Shown here: positions 56,801 through 64,000 of the stretch, piece by piece
Numbering within the stretch: position 1 is the stretch's first letter
Layout of the letters: the number at the start of each line of letters is the position of its first letter
Assembly (NCBI GenBank): GCA_027625915.1
Contig: JANTQA010000015.1
Coordinates: forward strand, 3,873,001 to 3,937,000
Origin: Anaeramoeba flamelloides
Lineage: Eukaryota; Metamonada; Anaeramoebidae
DNA: 64,000 bases
Direction of reading: 5' to 3'
Notes under the pieces: generated by a model
The model's input: only the letters and a program-made list of their open reading frames with translations
The model's database searches: none
Told to the model about the DNA's origin: nothing
Program-made: the position numbers and the translations under genes

Positions 56801-59800
56801 TCTGAAATAATAAAAAAAGAAATTAAAGAAATTATCAAATCATTTCTCACCGATTTAATTAAAAGATCCTTGGTAAAGAATATTGTTGGGTTAATTCATG
56901 AAATATATTCAATAGTTAAAAGATTAGATGGCCTCTCAAGATCCTTTGTAAGGAATGAATTAAAAATGTTATTAAAGATCCTTTTATTAATTTTTAGGAC
57001 AATGAATGTCTCAGTATTTGATTTCAATATTGTTTTAATATTATTACAAAAATCTAGCCAATCCTTTACACTAAAAAATGGTATTATTTTTTTTTTTTTT
57101 ATTTTCTCAAGTTTACAAACATTTCCATTACAATATATTTATCTATCAATTTATCGATATTAATATCATTATTATTTCTCTTATTTAACTCAATTATTTT
57201 TTTTTAATTACACAACAGGCAAATATGAAAAAAATGAAATATTTTTAATCTCGCAATATTCCTTTTTTGCACTTGTTTCAAAATTATTAGAATACCCAAC
57301 ATTCAAATTAACAAATGAATTTAAATTAAAGATTGAATCCAATAATACCCATTCAGATTCTTTAATTGGAAATCAAAAAACTTTTCTACAAACTTTAAAC
57401 AAAATATTAGCAATTAAAAATTGGAAGAATACATATTTTTATGGGGGAATATGCTTTGTTACTTCAATTTTTTTATATTCAATCCAAACTAATAAAAATT
57501 ATCAAAATCTTATTGCAAATTATTTAAATATGTCATTTCAAAATCATGTTTTTGATTTTTTAAAATCCCTTATATTATCAATCAATCCAAAAAATAATTT
57601 GTTTTTTCAATTAGCTGATAATATGGTGATCAATTTTATATTCATTGAGAATGTTCTTAATGATTTGAAACAAAAAGAAATTGAATTTGAAAATTATATT
57701 CAAAATTCAAACGAAATTAATGTTAATGAAAAAGGTAAATTTGTTATTTTTTTCTTGTGTTATTTTATTTTATATTTTTATTCATTTTTATTTAGAGAAT
57801 CAAGATGATAAACTATTTTACAAAATTTTGGAAATATCTTAAAATGAGGAAGCAAGACAAATAAAATTAAATTGTAAATTTTGAATCTGAAAAAAAAATA
57901 TATTAAAAGAAATCATTTTATCGTTTTTAATTTTTCTCATTTGTTTCATTTGAATTTAAATATTTCAAATCAAACTAAATATTATAATGTAATAAAAAAA
58001 TTCCTTTAAAAATTTGTTTTTTGATTGTCAAGAATGATTATTAATCTCGCTAATTATAAAAGAAAATTAAGGGTTGAGTAAAAGAATTTTAGCTATTTAG
58101 TTTATGATAAATTGTTTTTAAAAAATAACACAATTTTTAAAAAACAAGTTTTTTAAAAAAGAAATATAAAAAGCTTAAAAATAAAAAAAATTGAAAAAAA
58201 AAAAAAAAAATACTTTTTAAGGGATTAGCGTCAACCAAGGAGAAGCCTAAAATTCAAAATAAGTTGTTATTGGGTGTAAATCATATTAGTGTGGCATGGT
58301 TCAAATGTCTCTAAAAATTCGATTAGTAAAGTAGTACTATTTGTTTATCTTATCAATCAAAAAGAATCCCTTGTATTAGTAAAAAAAACCCAACAATTTC
58401 AGAAGAAAATCTGCATTTTGCCACAAATTTAAAGGTCGAGTCATTAATACCCAGACTTCAAAGTTGCAAAATATCTTTATTAAATTTGTCGCGAAATTTC
58501 GATTAATTGCGAAAAAAATCAATTTTTTTAAAAAATTAAATAATTAATCAAAAGATTTCTTTTGACTAATTATTTCCGAAATCTTGGAAATATATTGATG
58601 TTACAATTAGCTTTATAAAAAAGGATACAAAACTAATCAGTCTTTGGGTTTTTATGTTGTTGATTATTGAGTAAATCTTGGAAATTTAAAAATTAAATAA
58701 AAATAGTTACTATTGGAAAGTTCTAGATATGAATTATTAAATTCTGGAATACAATTAGTTGGTTTTTCTTTTTTTAGATTTGGAAAAGGAATTAAAAAAA
58801 AAATTTCAAAATGATAATTTTTAATTGTAATCCTTAGTACAAAATGTAATAATTTTATTGTGTAATAGATTTATAATAATTTTTTTAGAGTGCAGAAACC
58901 ATGTGAATCATGCAGTATTAATATCATTTACACCTAATCATAAAATACTTTAATTAGAGATGAATCTATGGTGAGGATAATCCCTTAATTTCTTAAAAAT
59001 AATCACTTATTTATATTACCAATATTTTGCATATTTTTAAATTAAAATTCTATTGTTCAAACGTGTAAATATTGAAATAATAAATAAAGAAAGAAAATGG
59101 GTCTTTCTCTTTTCCATCAATAAATAATCCATAAATAGGTTTGTCTTTAAAAAAGAAAAATAACTTAATAAATTTAAATTGAGTTAACATAATCGAAAAT
59201 AAAACAATGAGCATCAAAAAAAAATAATAAAAAAAAAACTTTCTGCTGGAATATAAATTTTCGTTCGAATTTCAGATTTTTGAAAAAAATATTAACTAAA
59301 TTTTATTAAACGTAACAGTAATTAAATTTTCAAAATATTATTAAAATGGTATGAATAATCATTTTTAAAACAGAATTGAGTCAAATAAAGAATGAAAAAA
59401 AAAAAAGTCAAGATAATTTTGGTTGATTAGATACGTTATTTTTTTCTTTTTTCTTTTGTGGGTCGAAAAAAAATTTTTTTTTTTTTCAAGTAAAAGAAAT
59501 ACACAAAGTAATTCATTACGTATATGTGTATTGGTCTTCAGGTTGATTAGTTATATATCAAGGAAAATTTTAATTACAAAATCGTTGTTATCTGGAAAAA
59601 TAAAGGAAAAAAGAAAAACAGAAACAAATTTTCAATATATAAATACCTTATAAAAACATCACATTTACCATCCAGTGTGTAGATTTTTGATAATGAGAAT
59701 TGATAATTTTAATTTTTTTTTATGGTTTTTAATTTTCAAAAATCTACACATCCCTTATTGGTTAGGTTTGTTTTTTTAATTTGAACTTCTTTTCTTCTTA

Positions 59801-62800
59801 ATTGTTTCTTCTATATTTTTTTTTTTTTCAAAAAGATTAAAAGAAATTATTGAAGAAAAAATCTTAAAAGAAAATTATAAAGGGAAGCCCTTTTTAAAAA
59901 TATTGTTGTACTTTAATAGACATTAAAAAAAAAAGAGAGAGAAGAATTTTATTATAATTGTAATATCCATAAAAAAAAAAAAGAAATCATTCAAATACCT
60001 GTATTTGAAATTTAAATGGCATAAACATTCATCTTATTTTCTTTTTTCTTAAATATTTCTTTCATTTCCGATTAGTATTTGTTCAACCTATATATATATA
60101 TATATATATATTCATTGTATAAAAAGAATCAAACAAATAAATAGAGAGTACACTAATTTCAATTTATTTCTTAAAATAATGTATTTAAAAAAAAAAGAAT
60201 AAAAAAATTTTTTTTAATGGAAAATTCAAATACACCATATATAAAATTTATTAAATGAATAAATGAGAATAACCAAAGGATTGTGTTGCTAAAGACAGTT
60301 TATTGAGATTAATTATTGAATTACAATTGAATTTATAATTTTGAAGACTTTTAAAAAAAAAAAAATTATTATCGTTTAAAGTCAAGAATGAAAATTTTAT
60401 TTCTAATGATGTTTCATTTGATTTTTTTCTAAAATTTTTCAATAACTTATTTTAATAGTCTAAAAAATGCTGTATTTTCTTTAGATTATAATTTGGGATC
60501 TTTTTTTTTTTTCTTCAAAAAATCTTCCATCTTTATACAAATTTAATTCTTGTAATAAACAATTTAATAATAAACTTTAAAAGGAAATAACATGATTTTT
60601 CTACTTTTATAACACATCATATCTATATGAACATTAAAAATTTCATTTCTTTATTGTTATTTTTATTTTAATTATTTCAAATTTTAAAAAAAATAAAATA
60701 GAGTCCTATACAGTATTAACAGAATTTCTGTATTTCCTATCTGCTCTGTATAGCGGAAGGCCAAAATTAAGCTTAAAATATTTGGAATCTGGTGATTATA
60801 AATTAATACCAATTTTAGGAGAGTATTTAACGTTAAGATTATATCACCCATTTACATGCTTTTTCACATCACTTATCAATGATTCTAAATGTGCATATCA
60901 TGGGAGTGAATATTTAAAAGCAAAAGCAAATCAAAGATTTTGTTGGAAACATTTTTTTTATACGATAGATCAATTCTGTTTGCAAAGCAAAACAACGCAA
61001 ATGATAAATTTAAATCAAGTTAATGAAACAACAATTATTGAATTTACTATTTTATCTCAAATTATTGAATTAATTTGTAAAATAGTATTTTATGAAGGGG
61101 AAAGCGGGAATTATTTAATTAAGGAATCAAATTCAAGTTATTTAAATATTCTTTTTCGATTTATAAAATGCCCATTTCCAACTATACTTAAAGCTGGAGT
61201 TTATCACACATTGGCTTCCTTTTCAAAAACGGGACAAATTGCGGAACAAATATGGAAAGCGTTAAACCAAATGAAAATTAATTCAAGAAATAATATTATT
61301 GAAGATTTTCAATTAATTGAAACACAATACTCACGATACCCAGAATTGATATCCTTTCTGATTTTATTTAATAACTTATTAATCAATTCTAAAACAATTC
61401 CAAATATTGGGAAGGAAGGGCTATGGGGTTATATAAAAATTTTTTTGGAAAGTGTTTTTTTAAAATTGGAAGATTATCATTATAAAAAAATTTATGAAAA
61501 ATATTATATTTCTTTTTTAATATTGAAAATCTTTGATTTTATTTTACAATTATATTATCCTACTTTAAGTGACTTTGATGAAAAAAAAATAACACCTCAG
61601 CAAAAAGCTGGATTTGAAATAATGTATAATATTATTCATGGGGATTCTATTTTTAGAATATTAAAAAATTTAATTTTATTAAAAATTCCTACAAGTAAAA
61701 CTATCAATGACACCAACAATGGAAATAATAATAATAATAATAATAATAATGAATATGAAGATCTTGAAAATAAAAAAAAAAGAAAAAGTAACATTAAATT
61801 AAAAAAAATTATTGAAAAAAATATTGAAATTAGTTTAAAAATTCTGAATATTATTTACAATTTACAAAATATTTTTAGAGAATTTAATGAAAAAAAAAAA
61901 AATTTAAAAAAAATTAATAATTTTTCAAAAATAATATTACAAAATCCTAATTTAATCAAAAAATTATTAATACTGGTTACATATATAAACAATGAAAAAA
62001 TAGGACATTATTCAATAAATATTCTTCAAAATCTTTGCCTATTTAAAAATTCTTTAATGGAATTGAGTAATATTCTTAATGATGGTGATGAGGAGAACAA
62101 TAATATTGATGATAATAGAATCAGTAATTTAAATTTTAACCATATAATAGAAAATTATTTTATTTATTTTCAAAATTTTTTCAATGATAATAATCAAAAA
62201 AGTAATAAAAATAAAAGTTATATTTTAAAAAAATTGGAAAAATATTTAATTATAGAATCAGAAAAAAATTATGAATTTTCAAATGATTATTTAAAGCATC
62301 TATTAATAAAATTTAAAAATAATAATAAACAGAATATTTTTAATTTAAATAGTAATGATAACTTAAATAGCAATAATGATAATAATAATGATGGTTTTTC
62401 TTTTAGCCAGACCAATAGCAACAAAAATTTCAGCCATCGCAACAGTATCAAAGGCAGCAATAGCAACAACAAGAATTACAAAAATAATGTTGATGATCTT
62501 TATTTTTTTAATCAAAAGCAAACTTTTAATCAAAAATATTTTGAAATTTTAAATAACTTTGAGATGATGGAAAAAGATGATGAACAATTTTTATTTGAAA
62601 TCTCGATTTTGGAAAAATTATTAAATTTAATTTTAAGCATTTTAAAAGAATATAATTCACATGAAATATTAAATACACAAATCACATTCGTGCATTCTAT
62701 ATTCGGGTTTAAATTTAAAGAACATGGGAATAAAAATTTAATTTTGACCAATCACTCGAATTTGAATTTAATATTAGAATTAGTGTTGAATGATGATTTT

Positions 62801-64000
62801 TTTGAAAAAAGGACAAATTTGTGTAATTTGTGTTTAAAAATAATTCTAAAATTGATTCAAAATACACAAACAAAAAATTTAATTTATAATTTAATTAATA
62901 TTAAAGAAAATAAAACTTGTTATTTATTTAAATTGATTAAAAAATATTTTTCGATGGATTTAATTAAAGAAAAAAAGATAGAAAAGGAAAATTTAATTAA
63001 TTATTTGAATTTTAAAAAAAATATCTTAAATCAACAGCAATATTTATTAAAAATATTATACTTTTTTTTTTCACAAGAATTAAATTTTGAAATCAAAAAC
63101 AATCAAAAAATATCACAAATAATAAATTTTCTGTTCGAATATAAAGAAAAGGGGGAATTTAATTCTACAAATATCAAAAGCCATGATCGTAATAAATTAA
63201 AGCCTAAGCAATCTTTCACGCCAAATAATTTGAGACGTTCTCAGTCATTATTTAGTCCGCGCATAAAGCGTATTAAATCGGACACTGATTTTTTATTAAA
63301 TAAGGAGGATCCAGATTCTGGCTCAGATTCTGGCTCAGATTCCGATCCAAATATTGATCTTAGTCTAGGATCTGTATCTAGGTCTAAATCTAAATCTGAG
63401 TTGGGGTTTGGAGAATTTGATTTAAATAATGATATACCCTTTATTACAAGTGAGATTAAGAAAAATCAGAGAAATAAATTAAACAAAAGAAAGACAGAAA
63501 AACAAAAAGAGATTGCAATTGATATTGAAAAAAATAATTATAATTTTTTAAAAAAACATAAAAAAATTGATCCCTTTTTAATCTCCAAAAGAATGAATAT
63601 TACAAAAATTTTAAATAAAATTAAATTAAATGAGCAAGAAATTATCAATTATAAAAATATTAAAGAAAAAATAAAGCAGTTAAATAATAAACATTTTAAA
63701 ATTAATTTAAAAAATTATTATTATTTTGAAAACAAAACAACAAAATTTAGATTATTAAAATATAATTTCCCTTTAATATATAATTCAATATTAATAAATT
63801 ATCTTCAAAATGTGGAAATTGGCAAAGAAATGGAATCATTTACAAATAATTTAATCCATAATAATTGTTATCATTTTTTTCTTGAATCTCAAGTTTCTTT
63901 TTTTATTAGTTGGAAAAAACTTCTAGAGTTAATATTATTCAAAATTGTTGATAATCAAAATAATATTAATTGGGGTGAAGGTGGAAGTTATAAGATGGGA
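50875..64000 (+). CDS. NUP205: Scaffold nucleoporin NUP205/NUP192, 5' part (at least 1496 aa)
   Basis: NUP205 is an alpha-solenoid of the inner ring of the nuclear pore. Exons 50875-51000, 51118-51279, 56696-57080, 57219-57734, 60702-64000 (still open at the window end); phases join to 1496 codons. The last exon is 3.3 kb without a stop. Recognition rests on ordered similarity to human NUP205: the N-terminal solenoid around EYGTDLTTSIEVEYYKDREY; LADNMVINFIFIENVLNDLK against its VHNLITDFLALMP region; SYTVLTEFLYFLSALYSGRP; FCWKHFFYTIDQFC against WEHFFHSLMLYH; CPFPTILKAGVYHTLASFSK against IPPVLKAELLKTLAAFGKSP; IETQYSRYPELISFLILFNN against IESRCEEYPLTRAFCQLIST. The N-terminus is about 150 residues shorter than the human one. 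Asn runs (N9 near 61725-61750) and an Asn/Ser-rich insert at 62330-62480 interrupt the fold. Introns are 117, 5416, 138 and 2967 nt. NUP188 was considered; the later blocks fit NUP205 better. Confidence 0.85.
52441..52720. repeat. Tandem repeat, ~120-bp unit, 2.3 copies
   Basis: TTTTGCTGAATCTGAATTAC starts at 52441 and again at 52561; a decayed third start is near 52677. Each unit contains GAATTACCGAACAGAAATT twice and ends TCAAGATCAGTCATCTTTTT. Inside NUP205 intron 2. Confidence 0.85.
55283..55871. mobile_element. ~590-bp element with three copies of its terminal repeat, copy 2
   Basis: Left end TTTCAAAAATTGTTACTCAC, right end GTGAGTCGAAATTTTTGAAA, internal copy TGAGTCACAATTTTTGAAAT near 55465. 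Aligns with 41503-42105. The right half has an open frame 55597-55842: IGLFEDLFFFSIDLLQKKK, a Lys/Glu run, then KIKKYFLDKNIGINPQNNFH. Sits in NUP205 intron 2. Confidence 0.75.
57735..60701 (+). other. Fourth intron of NUP205 (2967 nt)
   Basis: Donor GTAAAT at 57735, acceptor AAAATAG ending 60701. Contains TTAA element copy E (58221-58984) and a (TA)n tract at 60089-60110. A possible alternative acceptor at 57795 would add 16 codons and then a stop. Confidence 0.75.
58221..58984 (+). mobile_element. TTAA-flanked TIR element, copy E (764 bp)
   Basis: TTAA at 58217-58220 and 58985-58988. Left end GGGATTAGCGTCAACCAAGG; the right end ...GGATAATCCC keeps the inverse of the first bases. Collinear with copy A over its whole length with scattered differences and no large gaps. 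Non-coding. Confidence 0.85.

Noticed and set aside
50875-57734. Assignment of the large nucleoporin gene to NUP188
   Set aside because: The YYK-REY motif early in the protein also fits NUP188, but the ordered blocks after 60702 match NUP205 better.
57796-57842. An additional NUP205 exon (ENQDDKLFYKILEIS)
   Set aside because: It ends in a stop, and joining 57734 directly to 60702 keeps phase and nucleoporin similarity; kept only as a possible alternative isoform.
1-64000. tRNA, rRNA or spliceosomal snRNA genes
   Set aside because: I scanned the GC-richer islands by eye and found no cloverleaf with a T-loop motif, no rRNA core sequence and no U1-U6 signature; a covariance-model scan would be decisive.

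Overview
The window is nuclear DNA of an AT-rich, intron-bearing protist. Evidence: GT-AG spliceosomal introns, classic eukaryotic housekeeping genes (RAD6/UBE2A-B, TAF9, SF3B4, NUP205, CDC14, a G-protein alpha subunit, RAB24), roughly four fifths A+T by eye, long poly(A)/poly(T) runs and kilobases of repeat-filled DNA between genes. The long spacers argue against Dictyostelium. An Anaeramoeba-like or other amoeboid protist is my guess, but the lineage cannot be fixed from this window.

Layout. 1-676: 3' part of a CDC14 phosphatase (+). 3052-9329: RAD6-type ubiquitin-conjugating enzyme (-), five exons rebuilt to 152 aa, with a 5.3-kb last intron. 9330-17171: gene-poor repeats. 17172-21491: G-alpha gene (+), five exons, 353 aa. 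21650-22810: decayed LINE. 23850-24359: TAF9 (-), one exon. 27645-34918: RAB24-type GTPase (+), four exons, 210 aa, with a 6.4-kb intron. 36990-39897: LINE with nested insertions. 40301-41329: dUTPase with a degenerate LAGLIDADG-like N-terminus (+), one exon, resembling giant-virus enzymes. 45546-46421: SF3B4 (-), one exon. 50875-64000: NUP205/NUP192 scaffold nucleoporin (+), open at the window end, with a 5.4-kb intron.

The genes do not form a pathway. They are conserved single genes separated by mobile-element debris. Much of the non-coding DNA resolves into families: (i) a ~750-bp TIR element with TTAA target sites, proven by an empty site inside the window; (ii) a ~1.2-kb composite element carrying an array of hairpin modules; (iii) the same hairpin array inside three LINE copies; (iv) two Tc1/mariner-like palindromic MITE families beginning CAGTCAGTTCC and (CA)GTGAAAAAAATACCGG; (v) a ~600-bp element with three copies of its terminal repeat; (vi) a 552-bp element with ~200-bp nearly identical arms just upstream of RAB24; (vii) a 922-bp retroposed block with a 16-bp target duplication. 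Three genes each carry one giant intron packed with these elements beside introns of 100-200 nt.

All exon boundaries were placed by hand from homology, reading phase and GT-AG rules; all family names come from recognised motifs, without database searches.
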